A DNA stretch of 64,000 bases from Letharia columbiana (taxonomy: Eukaryota > Ascomycota > Lecanoromycetes > Lecanorales > Parmeliaceae): NCBI RefSeq assembly GCF_014066305.1, contig NW_023501037.1, forward strand, positions 682,001 through 746,000, read 5' to 3'. Within the stretch, counting starts at the first letter, position 1, and each line of letters starts with the position of its first letter. The position numbers were made by a program, and so were the translations under genes. Positions 32,707 through 43,029 of the stretch are shown here, one piece after another. The notes beneath the pieces were generated by a model. It was given only the letters and a program-made list of their open reading frames with translations. It did no database searches and was not told the origin of the DNA.

Positions 32707-35700
32707 ATGGAGGAGGAACGCTCAGAGGGCGGCGCGCAGACTCAGCCAGTAATCCCACATCAAACCCTTGGGTCAGAATCACAAGACGCCATGTCAAACA
32801 TTGGGGCCCAGGCAGTATCGATCCTCCAGCAAGTCGCACAGGAAGCCTCAAAAGCTGCGGAACAGCCCAACGGCTTCAATATCTATGAGGAGGAGAATGA
32901 ATCACAGAATCCCTCAGCAAATTCTGTAAGGAACATAGCAGAACAGGGCCTACAGCGCCTTCCGGACGACTATTCAACGATCTCCGCTTCTTTGGAAACG
33001 CCTACAACCTCTCTCGCAGCTATTGCAGGTGACACAGCTACTGAGGGCGATGTTGGTTACAGCATAGTCCCATTCCCAGATCTCGAAGAAGGACAGCAGG
33101 CTCTTGACGACAACCCACTGTCCTGGGTGGGTGTTACAATCGGTGGTGGATCTTTTGGGGGTTCTCAGCAAAATGAGGCTTCATCTGGTGTAGAAACAGA
33201 ACAGCACCAGATACAGGCTTTTGCGAAGCTCGAATTTGACGATGGGGAGTTCTACATGAACACATATGCGGTAGAGATTGGGAGAGATGTACATGCGGCT
33301 CGCCAGGCAGCTGATCTCCAGGCTCGTCAGGACACGGAAACAAAGTCTAGGAAACGAAGTGCAAGCGCGGGTGGTTCCATCACGTCAAGCAAGGTCAGCC
33401 ATAGAAATGGCCAGAACATAGCAAGTAGCGCCCCCAGTGAGAGTGGGGGTGTCATAGCTGTCGATCATTACGAGAGTGAGCCTACCAGGAAGCCAAGGTC
33501 AAGAAAGCCCAAATCCTCGAGCTCGTCATCGCAGCAGCTGTCTCGAAAGTCCTCGATGCTACTTTCCAACGGTAAGACGGACTACACTGCTCTTGCCATG
33601 GCTTCGCTCATGGACCATGACTCGGGAGCCAATGGCTTTGGCCCCAATAGCCCATTGCCGGCTCCGGAATTGGTGCCCCTGGTACCAGTACACCCGCCAG
33701 CTTTACCAGAGGGAGCCCCTAGCGGCGGTAAAAGTATATCAAGGAAACACATAAGGATAGCCTACAACTTTGAAGAGAATGTTTTCGAGGTCAAAATCTT
33801 GGGCCGGAATGGAGGTTTTGTTGATGACGAGTGGTACGCTCAAGGGGATGTCCAGACTCTTATGAATGGAAGCATCATCCAGATTGGCGGAGTGGGAATA
33901 CGCTTCGTGCTGCCTGATGTCGCCCCTGGTGAAACTGGTGCTGAAATAGGTCTGAGATCGGATCCGTTGTCTGGTGGAGAAATGAGCTTCGATATGGCAG
34001 AGAGCATTGAGGATGAGAGTGATGTTGATCTTGACGAGGACGAAGAGCGCGGCCGTACGAGGAACATCAAAAATGAGGAAGAAGAGGAGGAGGAGGAGGA
34101 GGAGGAAGAGGAAGATGAAGAGGAGCCAGAGGTGGTAAGAATAAGAGCCAAGGGTAAAAAGAAGTCTGAACCCGAACCAATGCCTGTGACGAAGCGCAAA
34201 GGTCCAGGCCGGCCGCCGAAGAACGGCATCATTTCAAAAAGAGAGCAGGCATTGTTGGCAAGACAGGCTCGGGAGGATGCCAAAGTTGCGGCAGATCGGG
34301 GTTCTGGAGCTCTACCTAATCGCGGTAAAGTAAAGGCTGGCAAAGATACTAAGGCCGTCAAGAAAGAAGAACCCTTACTGCAAGCAAACGGGAAGAGGAA
34401 ATATACCAAACGAAAAAGAGCTGGAGGCACCGATGACCAACGAGGGGTTCGTGAAAGCACTGAGCAAACAGACTCGGTCCCACCAGAGCAATCCATCGCT
34501 GCAGTTTTACCCCCAAAACCTGCGAAGGAGAAGAAACCGCCTAAACCTCCAAGGTCCCCGTCTCCTATCTTTGATGAGGCCACATTGACTCCAGAACAGC
34601 TCACCAAGCCAACACAGAACTACATTGTTCTGATTCATGAAGCCCTCTCGAACTCTGAGACCGGCGCCATGGCGCTGCCCCAGATCTATCGAGCCATGCA
34701 AAGAAGATACCCGTATTTCAAACTTCGTGCAACGACACTAGGATGGCAAAGTAGTGTTCGCCACAATCTCTCCCAGAACGCTGCTTTCCGTAAAATTGAG
34801 CGGGATGGCAAAGGTTGGATGTGGGGCTTGGTCCCCGGTGTTTCCATTGAGAGGGAGAAGAAAAGGAGGGCGACGCCGCCTCCAGTGTCACAGCAGCCTT
34901 ACTACCCTCCAGGTCCGCCACCGATGCAGTATCCCTATTCGTATCCAGGCATGCCACCTCCGAATGGGCGAATGCCGCCAAATCCTTACGGTATGCCTCC
35001 TGGCATTCCACCCGCCCATATGCCTCATGGACTACCCCCTCAAGGGCCGCATGGCTTTCCATTACCTCTGGTCAATGCGCAGAGCGAGTCGACTTACCAA
35101 TCACCATATGGAACTGATCCGTCATCTCAACTATCATCAGCGCCCGCTCTTCAAACGCAACAAGACTCTAATAGTAATGGCGCCAACGGTCACTACCCTA
35201 ACCCCACATCGCAGCCTCGGGTGCAGGCACCTGACAAGGACCATGAGACATTTGGACCGGCGCCAAGTCCTTCGTACGCTCCCAACCAGCCGAAAACCGG
35301 AGCCTTGACTGGCTCATTGGGCGAGTCAAATAGCAATGCACATGGCCAAGACGTTTTTCAAGCCGTCGCCAGATACAAGAGCGACTTCATCGACGGGATG
35401 CCAGACAAGGCCAAAGCAGAATTTCTCGTCACGTCAGCCATTAACCGCACCCTCGGTATCTCAAACCCAAAGGATACTACTGCAGACGAAGCAGAAGATC
35501 CGCAGGTGAAGGCAATCATGAGCGAGATTGCGACAGTCTTGAGTGATCTCAGCAAGAAACGTATGGAGACTCAACGTCGAGCTTCCGATGCCATTCCGCC
35601 ACCTTCGAAACCGAGCCCTGCGCCTACTGACGATCATGCTGCTTCGTCACTTCCAGCAGCTGCTTCAAAGGCTGCGGAGAGTGCGGTGAAGAGTTCTTTC

Positions 35701-35853
35701 GCGAATGGCGATGCTTATAGGCGGAATAGTACTGTCGGAAAAGAAGCTGCTGAAGACAAGGGCAGCGGTAAACGGCCATTAGAAAATGGAGACCGCGATG
35801 AAGTCACTGACAATGGTCAGCCAGAGGCAAAGAGGGTGGCTATCGAAGCGTAG
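32707..35853 (+). CDS. FHL1: FHA-forkhead transcription factor, Fhl1-like
   Basis: A 1,048-residue intronless frame starting at an ATG in good context (GCCATGG). An FHA domain interrupted by a long insertion spans about residues 170-400 (AKLEFDDGEFYMNTYAVEIGRD, then KSISRKHIRIAY and LGRNGGFVDDEWY). An acidic Glu run follows near 456-475, an AT-hook-like KRKGPGRPPKNG near 495, and the forkhead domain at about 627-720 (KPTQNYIVLIHEALSNS, ATTLGWQSSVRHNLSQNAAFRKIERDGKGWMWGL). The C-terminal part is Pro/Met/Tyr-rich, then Ala/Ser-rich. FHA plus forkhead in this order is the Fhl1 architecture; yeast Fhl1 controls ribosomal-protein genes. Regulation of ribosome synthesis here is inferred from that. 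Confidence 0.88.
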   Translation: MEEERSEGGAQTQPVIPHQTLGSESQDAMSNIGAQAVSILQQVAQEASKAAEQPNGFNIYEEENESQNPSANSVRNIAEQGLQRLPDDYSTISASLETPTTSLAAIAGDTATEGDVGYSIVPFPDLEEGQQALDDNPLSWVGVTIGGGSFGGSQQNEASSGVETEQHQIQAFAKLEFDDGEFYMNTYAVEIGRDVHAARQAADLQARQDTETKSRKRSASAGGSITSSKVSHRNGQNIASSAPSESGGVIAVDHYESEPTRKPRSRKPKSSSSSSQQLSRKSSMLLSNGKTDYTALAMASLMDHDSGANGFGPNSPLPAPELVPLVPVHPPALPEGAPSGGKSISRKHIRIAYNFEENVFEVKILGRNGGFVDDEWYAQGDVQTLMNGSIIQIGGVGIRFVLPDVAPGETGAEIGLRSDPLSGGEMSFDMAESIEDESDVDLDEDEERGRTRNIKNEEEEEEEEEEEEEDEEEPEVVRIRAKGKKKSEPEPMPVTKRKGPGRPPKNGIISKREQALLARQAREDAKVAADRGSGALPNRGKVKAGKDTKAVKKEEPLLQANGKRKYTKRKRAGGTDDQRGVRESTEQTDSVPPEQSIAAVLPPKPAKEKKPPKPPRSPSPIFDEATLTPEQLTKPTQNYIVLIHEALSNSETGAMALPQIYRAMQRRYPYFKLRATTLGWQSSVRHNLSQNAAFRKIERDGKGWMWGLVPGVSIEREKKRRATPPPVSQQPYYPPGPPPMQYPYSYPGMPPPNGRMPPNPYGMPPGIPPAHMPHGLPPQGPHGFPLPLVNAQSESTYQSPYGTDPSSQLSSAPALQTQQDSNSNGANGHYPNPTSQPRVQAPDKDHETFGPAPSPSYAPNQPKTGALTGSLGESNSNAHGQDVFQAVARYKSDFIDGMPDKAKAEFLVTSAINRTLGISNPKDTTADEAEDPQVKAIMSEIATVLSDLSKKRMETQRRASDAIPPPSKPSPAPTDDHAASSLPAAASKAAESAVKSSFANGDAYRRNSTVGKEAAEDKGSGKRPLENGDRDEVTDNGQPEAKRVAIEA

Positions 35854-36405
35854 ACCTTTGACTTCGGATAAAAGTACCTCTCTTTGGCTTGCTCGGGGCT
35901 CTCTGCATGGGTTTAATGAGGACATCTTAGCGGTGGCATTTTACATGCATATGCATGGCACGGCGGCACGTTTTGTTATTGGCGGATACCCTGGACGTGA
36001 AAAATATGTAATTCACATAGATATAGCATAGTCTAACCAACTAGCTAACTGGAAAAAAATAATCCGAATCATACCATTGCCTTGTCCTATATTCCGAGGA
36101 CTTGCCCAAACGCCTCTTGCACTCCCAACTCCAATCCTAGCACGCCGCAATGCAATCAACATATCGTAAATCAAGCAAGTCCGGCCTCTTTATCTCAATA
36201 GCCTCATACGGCGTCTAGGACCCATTCGGGTTCTGGACTTGCCCGGCGCTCTCTGCTCAGACTCACGGCCCATGCAACGGTCCATGAGAGCAGGGAAGGC
36301 TTGATTCCAGGACGAGAGTCAAAAGCATTATTGTAAGGGTATGCAATTACAACGATCGGACGGAAGTTGATCCCATTCCGTTCCCCCTTGGCTACCCTGG
36401 GTTTC
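35854..36405. other. Convergent intergenic region
   Basis: About 550 bp between the 3' ends of the forkhead and Snf7 genes. No gene, RNA or repeat is recognised. Confidence 0.4.
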
Positions 36406-37342
36406 TCACATGGCCATCTCAGCCTGCAGCTTCCGCAACTCCTCCTCCTCGTCCTCTTCTTCCACCGGCGCTTTCGATTTGCCTTTGACTAAATAACAAA
36501 TCACCTCGTCAGCAAATGTTTTTTTCGTCTTCTTTCTCCTTTGACCATCCATTGATAAATGGTAATACTTACGTTCTCCATTCGCCGCTTTGGGCAACCG
36601 GTTCAGACTGTCCGCCACGGGTACCGTGCCCGTTCCCAGCATCTTTTCGTCGAGATTTTCCTGCTCTAGCGCCGCCAGATCGGCCTCCAGTTCATCCTCG
36701 TCGATAGGCTCCGTGATGGGCATCGAGGTGATGGCGTTGCCGATTTCTTGGGTGAGTTCGTGTTGTTCGCGCAGTTGCTCCCTACGGCCACGGTATCAGT
36801 ATTGGCCCTCCCCTAAAAGGGTTGAAAAACCAAGTGAGACCCACATCGTCGTATCCACATCCTCCATGGTCATCTTGCCATGGATTTGTTTCATCGCGGC
36901 GCCGGCATTCTTCATGGCGACGAGGGTTTCTTGGTTGATGTTTGCGGATTCGATGGAGTAGATTTGCTGCTCGAGCATGGAGATTTGGCCGTTGGTTTGT
37001 TCGAGGGAGTGCTCGTGTTGCTTCTTGCGTTTGAGGGCGTTGCGGGCAGCTAGGCACGGAAATATTAGCACGCGTCAACTACCATCCCCTTCTACCTCTT
37101 GATTGTGGTATATCAATCTACAATGCCCAGCAGATCGGCCACTCTGCGACAAATGGCTGCGTACCAGTCTTGTTCGTAGTGACATTCTCCCTCGCTATCT
37201 CGTCCTGCTTCGACATCTGATTCTCTAGATGTCTCTCTCTCTTCTGCAGCATATCGAGCTGCTGCCGCAGATCAAGTATAGCTTTCTTGGGTGCATCTTT
37301 CCTCTTCTGCCCGCCATTACCACCGAACCAGGCTCCCCACAT
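36406..37342 (-). CDS. SNF7: ESCRT-III subunit Snf7/Vps32
   Basis: Snf7 forms the membrane-remodelling filament of ESCRT-III at endosomes and other membranes. Four exons, 37,342-37,165, 37,049-36,845, 36,781-36,573 and 36,488-36,406, give 224 residues, the normal size. Seen: MWGAWFGG N-terminus, the basic helical hairpin (DLRQQLDMLQKRERHLENQM, AARNALKRKKQHEHSLEQTNGQI), the conserved MKQIHGKMTMEDVDTTM, then an acidic C-terminus (EPIDEDELEADLAALEQE) and EEEDEEEELRKLQAEMAM with the MIM-type helix. The third intron is 84 nt long and open in frame, so retention would add 28 residues. It is divergent from TEN1. Confidence 0.93.
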
Positions 37343-37843
37343 GTTGATCGCTCTTGTCGTTTGCTCGACTTCAGACCCAAGAGATCATCGGCCCTTCGCT
37401 ATCGATGTCTGGTGCGTCAAGGTCCTGGTGAAGGGCAGGTTGTCGTAGAGAAGGTGCTTAGGTTCGATGATCAGGCTTATCCGATGACCTGTAGATTGGG
37501 GGCAAGAGGGCCACAGTCGCTTCAGGGTATGAATGAGCCGGATCCAATAGGGGGGGGTTTAGAGACGCGTGTATAGTGATCTAGATTTAGAGAGCTATTC
37601 TTTGCTGCCTTGTGCGAGTGAGTGGAATGGGAAAGTCAGGCTTCTCAAAGCATTTGTCTATGACATCGGCGCTAACCCATCTCCAGCACATCACGTGACA
37701 GTGTCTCGAAGCGCGAGCCGGGACCACCGACCTCAACACCTTCGCATACGCGTCGCATAGCACGCGCCATGGCTTGAAGCTCAACAGTATGGGCTCTGTA
37801 ACGCCCACATCCATTATCGTTCTTTCGAACTCTCAATGAAACC
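37343..37843. promoter_or_regulatory. Bidirectional promoter between SNF7 and TEN1
   Basis: About 500 bp between two start codons on opposite strands, so both promoters must lie here. TCACGTGA occurs at 37,691-37,698. No obvious TATA box for either gene. Confidence 0.45.
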
Positions 37844-37847
37844 ATGA
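37836..37847 (+). promoter_or_regulatory. Minimal upstream ORF overlapping the TEN1 start
   Basis: ATG AAA CCA TGA encodes three residues. Its stop codon overlaps the TEN1 start in the form ATGA. A ribosome that initiates at the first ATG would terminate on top of the main start, an arrangement that usually dampens translation or requires re-initiation. Confidence 0.5.
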
Positions 37848-38323
37848 ACAACGGGCCCCTCCCAACCCGCATCGTCTTCCTCTCGGACCTACCCACTCAA
37901 GCTCACGGCACCAAAGTCCGTTTCCTGGGCTGCGTAACGCGATACACCTTCTCCACTGGTGTACTAGAAGTACAGCATGCCTATCATCTTCCTCCAAACC
38001 AACCCACTGTTGCTTTGGTGGACGTCAATGTGATTTTGGAAGGCTTGGAGAGAGAAGACACGCAAGTGGGGGCTTGGGTCAATGTTCTGGGCTACGTGGA
38101 GGAGGTGCTGGAGGAGGGGAAGAGAAAACGAGGGCAAGGGAAGGGGAAGACGGGGTTAGCAAAGAGGAAGGGGGACAGGATACGGGAAGGGCCAAGAGCG
38201 GGGAGAGCGAGGGTGCGGGCGGTTATGCTATGGAGCGCAGGGGGAGTGAAGATTGGGGAGTATGAGAGGACTCTGGAGGAGAGGCTGAAACTGGACAAGG
38301 GATCTCGAGAGGGTGGTGCTTAA
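37844..38323 (+). CDS. TEN1: Ten1, CST telomere-capping subunit
   Basis: A 159-residue single-exon frame matching fungal Ten1, the small OB-fold subunit of the CST complex that protects chromosome ends and helps lagging-strand fill-in. Visible family features are the N-terminal beta strand LPTRIVFLSDLPTQAHGTKVRFLGCVTRY, VLEVQHAYHLPP, and VALVDVNVILEGLEREDTQVGAWVNVLGYVEEV. The loop after that strand is expanded into a Lys/Arg/Gly-rich stretch (about residues 93-125) before the last strand, ARVRAVMLWSAGGVKIGEYERTLEERL. Divergent from SNF7. Confidence 0.85.
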   Translation: MNNGPLPTRIVFLSDLPTQAHGTKVRFLGCVTRYTFSTGVLEVQHAYHLPPNQPTVALVDVNVILEGLEREDTQVGAWVNVLGYVEEVLEEGKRKRGQGKGKTGLAKRKGDRIREGPRAGRARVRAVMLWSAGGVKIGEYERTLEERLKLDKGSREGGA

Positions 38324-38983
38324 GGAGCCGATCGATACCTGGATCAGAAACCCCGAGGTGGCTTTCCATGAGGCCATCGTTTAGTGAACTGGTAGGGTCA
38401 GAAGCGAATGCCTCCAGAGATCCCCTTTGATGGCGGCTTCCCCTTTGAGGCGTATCAGCGGCACCATGCTTCTAAACAGGAGAGCATTGATTATACCGCG
38501 AAGACAAATATACGCCTTAAAAGATAAATATAAAACCCAGAGAATTGACAAAGGTCGAAAATCTTCAAACAGTTGAATACCACAGGCTGTTCGTGATGCA
38601 TTATGAATAATTCTCCACGTCCTTGAAGGCTGGGTTTGGAGTACATGTACAACTAGAAGACCATTCCTTTTCTTCGTAAGTCTCAAACGCCGTGGAATAC
38701 CTTTTTGTTGTTCCTTCAATAAAGAATCTCTGAGATTCATGCAATCGCTTCGCGAAGCAACTGTCATGTGACATTCTTCTATACAGACGCCATCATGCCA
38801 GAGAATGGTAGTCATAAATCTTGATATTCACCTGACACCAGTCCCTCATGTACAACTGACAGTGGTGTCATTGGCACAGAAAAGCCCTGTAGTAGGCTCT
38901 ATACGTCTCAAGAATCACTCTCTTAACTGCGATGAAACCCATCAATCACCGTTTCCTCTGGCTCAGAATACGATGCTGAAAAG
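38324..38983. other. Convergent intergenic region
   Basis: About 660 bp between the 3' ends of TEN1 and the bZIP gene. A 144-codon minus-strand open frame (38,381-38,815) shows no domain or signal and overlaps likely untranslated regions, so it is not called. GCTTCGCGAAGC at 38,748-38,759 is a perfect 12-bp palindrome. Confidence 0.35.
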
Positions 38984-40958
38984 CTACCTTCTCTGTCCAG
39001 CCATTACCTGCTGGCCATTTGGCATGCCCATGCCGTATGGATGTGCGTGAGCATTAAAATCTTGCTGTTGTTGGAAGTAGCCACCGAGGCCCTGGCTTTG
39101 GGATACCGGACAATCTTTGTGTTGCAGAAGTAGAGTTTTGAGTCCCACAATCTCCTCACGCAGGGAAGACACCTGCGCGGAAAGCGAGTCATTCTCACTG
39201 CTGAAGATTTCGACCTTGGCTTGCAAATTGGCAAGCCATTGCTTCTTGCGCTGTCTGCACTTCAATGCTGCCACCCTATGATAACGTTAGATGGTTGGAA
39301 TGGCAGAGAAATACAACATTACGGACCTATTTCTCTCGAGAAAATTCTTCCGCTTCTCTTCATCGGTCATTTTCTTTCCGTCTGGGTGGTATTGTTCTTC
39401 TTTGATGTTCGGTTGCTCTTCTTCCGAATCCATGCCATCTATATCCATCATTGAAGTGTTATGGTTCTTCTTTTGTTTCTTGGCAGACGGCTGCTTTGGT
39501 GGAGTATCATCTGCTTTTCGTCTCCCATTGTTTGGTGCAGCATTTGCACCAGCGGAGGCGCGTTTACCCCTATTTCTCGTAGTAGGTTTGCTTTGGTCGC
39601 CACTGTCAGAGATATCCCCACTCATCTCACTCTGGCCTCCTATTGAACCATTGCCATTACGCGCTCCTTTGGACATGTTTGGCGACGTTTCATGGGATCG
39701 GTTGCTTGTCATAGTGTTGTTCGTGTTGGGAATCGCATATTGATGGTTAGCTTGCGCTCCATTGCCAGCTTGAGCAAGCAGGAATAAGCCATTTGCGGCA
39801 TCGTTGTCGTGCTGGCCAAAGGTCGGCTGTTGGGGCTGTTGTTGCAGTGACGGATCCATAGGTGCGACAGGTGCCCGCTGGTCTTCTGCTTGTGTGTTTG
39901 AACCGTTTGTGTGATTGCCTTTTCGCGCCGCCGCAGCATTCATGGCCGTTCGGTGGAAATCTAGTGTGTTTGGAGTAGCACCACCATTGGCGAGCTGTTG
40001 AAATAGGGCCTGTGAATTCGGACTGGGCGCTGGGAACATAGACCCTCCACCACCAGGTGTAAGGCCTGTGCGAAGTGACGATTCGTTGGGTGTCACGCCC
40101 GAAGGGAAACTTCCTCTTAGCGATGGGTCGAAGTAATCATTTGGCGCAGCGCCGACAGGTCCACCAAGCATAGCAGGACTCAGTGGCCCGGATCGTAACG
40201 AGCCTGGCCAATTATATCCACCTGCAGACGGACCGTCTCCACCCAGCGGCGCTGGTGACGTTAAAGCTGCGACAGGTGGCAACAATGACTTATTCGCGGG
40301 GAGCTCTGACGATGGGTTGCCAAAGGATTGTTCGAAGGGGTTGGGTTCACGAGAGAAATGACTGTTGGTGTGGCCTCCTGAAAAATAATCGACGCCTTCC
40401 TCTGCGTTCTGATGTGTTGGCCCGGGTCGTGGTGGGGGAGCAAGCGGCTGTGCCGTCTCAGCATTGGATATGGGCTTGATGTCTTTGCTATCGGCCTGAT
40501 CAGGAGGCTCTTTGACCGTTGGAGGAGGATCTGATGAAAGGTGAGCAATGATGGCGACGATTAGGGTTGCCAATGTCGGCGCATTGATGGAGTTTAGACG
40601 TACCCGATCGCGGCGGCGTAATCTTGACAGACGAGTGTGGATTTGAATCGAGTTGGGATGTATCTATGCATAACATGTGTTAGTCATGTGATATCCATGA
40701 TTCCCTGGGACTCGATAAGTCGATCAATATGACGAGGTAAGTATTGGCCGAGGAAGCGCGTAGTACCAAAAAGAAGCCCGGAGACAGGACAGCTCAGGGA
40801 CAGTGGTGAGAAAGGATCAAAGTAGCAAAGTGGCGGCGATATTGCGACGAACCTTCAATTTTGATGACGCCCTTCTTGCTATCCATGGGCGAATGAGTGT
40901 TTGTGACGGAACGTGGCATGTGGTTCTTGGAGTTCCTTTGGGCGACGGTAACTGACAT
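38984..40958 (-). CDS. atfA: bZIP transcription factor, ATF/CREB (AtfA/Atf1-like)
   Basis: Four exons, 40,958-40,853, 40,663-40,604, 40,530-39,327 and 39,275-38,984, give 553 residues. A Ser/Pro/Asn-rich N-terminal half contains VKITPPRSDPPPTVKEP and DYFSGGHTNSHFSREPNPFEQSFG, consistent with the osmotic-stress domain of Aft1/AtfA, and NYFDPSLR-like text in APNDYFDPSLRGSFPSGVTPNES. The bZIP is at about 445-510: EKRKNFLERNRVAALKCRQRKKQWLANLQAKVE then leucine-zipper heptads. The basic region is split by intron 3. AtfA acts downstream of the Hog1/Sty1 stress MAP kinase in stress response and spore tolerance. An upstream in-frame ATG at 41,000 is an alternative start. Confidence 0.9.
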
Positions 40959-41958
40959 ATTCTGGCGATGATGACGAAATCGGGAGAAATTGGGGGGCAA
41001 GACCCTTGTTCTTGTTACTCGAGCCGAGGGAATAGGGATTGTGCAATTAGGGAGAGCGGATCTGCAGAAGAGACTTGGGGCCCTGGGGGGGACAATGGGT
41101 AGGGGTATATTTTGGGTAGGGCGTTTATGCGTTTATGGCTTGAGTGTGTGCTTTGAATTCTTGCAAGATGACGTTGTTGCTGTCTTTGCACAAAAATAAC
41201 CATGACGAAGATTTCAGAGGATGGGGGCGCCCAGATACGAGACGGCCTTCACCCAGTTGACTATATTTTCCACCCTATCCTCCATCGGGCTAGTAGCCAT
41301 ACACGTGATCATTGGCAGAAGCCCGAGGGGCCCCTCGGGCGTAGCCAATCACTCCTTCATCTCACCAATCCAACTTTTCCCGCTTGGACGTCCCAGGCGA
41401 TCAAATGGCCGAACGGATCTGGGTCTTTCTCGGTGGGAGAACAATTTGCTTAGGCTGCTTTTGCACATCCGATGCCACTCGTTTCCGCTTGACACCCAGG
41501 ATTTGACAGAATTAAATGATGCCAATGGTGCTAACATTGACGACTGCGTGACGACTGCTTTTCTTTCTTTCTGACAGCGTGCCTAGTTTTTCGTCAACCT
41601 CTTGCTTTGCAGCCAGGGAAGACGATATGAACGAGGAAAGTTATATCTTACAGCTTGTCCATCTCTAGGAGGCGCCAAGTTGTCCTCAAGCAACATGAAG
41701 GCGTCAACTCGAGTCGGTCAACTCGAGTCAGAAATTCACTTTCACATTCCAATGGTATCAATTATCATGACAAGTACAACCTCAACGGTATCAGCCATCA
41801 CAACAATCTATGTGTACTGACTCAGAGAACGACCAAATACCCAAACTCTCCTCACCTTCTCCCCAACCGCTCTCGCTCTATACATCAACCCAGTGTCTCC
41901 TCACCCTTGCCTTAATTGCTCTCTTTATCGAAATTAGCTCAGTGTTGATGAGTCAATC
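40959..41958. other. Upstream region of atfA and 3' region of the 41,959 gene
   Basis: One kilobase without a supported gene. It contains a perfect 20-bp palindrome GCCCGAGGGGCCCCTCGGGC at 41,321-41,340 and a CCAAT at 41,345. GTCAACTCGAGTC is doubled at about 41,702-41,728. The length suits the long promoter typical of stress-factor genes. Confidence 0.4.
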
Positions 41959-43029
41959 CTATCGAGGCCTGATGTCAAGGCTCTTCTCCCTGAGTATCTC
42001 TGCCATAGGCATGCCCGGATTTTCCTGCAGCAATTTCAATCGCATTTGACGAAAGGCTTCCAGGCACTGGGTCAGCTCGGTCTCCACAACACTGATGCCT
42101 GATGGACGGAAAGGGCGTGTCACCTTTCTCATTAGCGTGAAAAAGTTATTTTGCAGTATCATCTGAGTTTCGCGGCCGTCCTCTCCTTGGAACGTCCCGG
42201 CATCAATCATGGTTTGTACCAGTTCCATCAATTCAAGAATCATTTCGAGCACCCAGTCTATCTCTTCTGGATCCTCCTTGCTGAAAATGGTAGAGTCGAA
42301 TTTACCGTTTCTGCTTGCCTTGAGAGCTTGTTGGATGATATCTCTCAGCACACTTTCTTGTATGCGAAGCTGCATCGTCTTCAACGGACATTCTCTAGGG
42401 ATTCTAAAAACCTTGTTGCAGTTGAACCTTCGGGTATCTGCCTCCAAGTTGAGACCCCTGATGTCGTCATCATCACAGAGAGAATCCTCGTCCTCACTGT
42501 CTTCGAAGTCAGCGGCGCAGAGTGTCCTGTGGGCCCTTACTACTGTTGGAGTAACATCTTCGCAGTCGTAATTTCCACGGAGCGTATCTTCGCTGTTCAT
42601 GTCGTCGAAATCAGTAGCGCGAAGGCCCCCGTTTCTGGGGCGGTCGTCATCGTAACTCACTCGAGACTGGCGTTGGATGTACCACTCCTCTCCGTGCTTA
42701 ACATAGCTAGATATTTTGCTGTCTTCGGCTTTTGTGGCTTCCGAATACGCCTCAGTGTCTGTGCTCTCGACCCGTCCGTATGCTGCACGTAAGTTCGAGT
42801 ATGCATTTGACCGAGGTCTAGTCGATCGAAGGGTCCGTACAACAGCACTTTGCGGCCTTGGGGGAGAGGCAGTGGGGACGACCAGCTGTACGGTGTGAGC
42901 AGGCCCCTTACGGTATGCAATATCTGTTGCCCGATGATGCGCGATAAGGACTTCATTCATATACGGTAGATCAGCGTTGCTCCTAATCATAATGGGGCCG
43001 GCGTTGATTTCTAGACGCATGTTGAACAC
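41959..43029 (-). CDS. Hypothetical acidic protein
   Basis: A 356-residue single-exon frame, not recognised. The N-terminal 120 residues are mixed and basic. Residues about 125-205 are strongly acidic with FEDSEDEDSLCDDDDIRGL. The C-terminal 150 residues look folded and helical: LKTMQLRIQESVLRDIIQQALKA, EDPEEIDWVLEMILELMELVQTMIDAG, NNFFTLMRKVTRPFRPSGISVVETELTQCLEAF. Codon use and length suggest a real gene. A second Met four residues in is an alternative start. Confidence 0.65.
   Translation of the reverse strand: MFNMRLEINAGPIMIRSNADLPYMNEVLIAHHRATDIAYRKGPAHTVQLVVPTASPPRPQSAVVRTLRSTRPRSNAYSNLRAAYGRVESTDTEAYSEATKAEDSKISSYVKHGEEWYIQRQSRVSYDDDRPRNGGLRATDFDDMNSEDTLRGNYDCEDVTPTVVRAHRTLCAADFEDSEDEDSLCDDDDIRGLNLEADTRRFNCNKVFRIPRECPLKTMQLRIQESVLRDIIQQALKASRNGKFDSTIFSKEDPEEIDWVLEMILELMELVQTMIDAGTFQGEDGRETQMILQNNFFTLMRKVTRPFRPSGISVVETELTQCLEAFRQMRLKLLQENPGMPMAEILREKSLDIRPR

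Noticed and set aside
33840..34607. 255-codon frame antisense to the forkhead gene with a long serine run
   Set aside because: It mirrors the Glu-coding GAG/GAA run of the sense gene; no independent support.
37193..37576. 115-codon plus-strand frame over SNF7 exon 1 and the shared promoter
   Set aside because: Antisense to a clearly conserved Snf7 exon and without its own features.
38381..38815. 144-codon minus-strand frame between TEN1 and atfA
   Set aside because: No domain, no splice or promoter support, lies in the expected 3' regions of two convergent genes.
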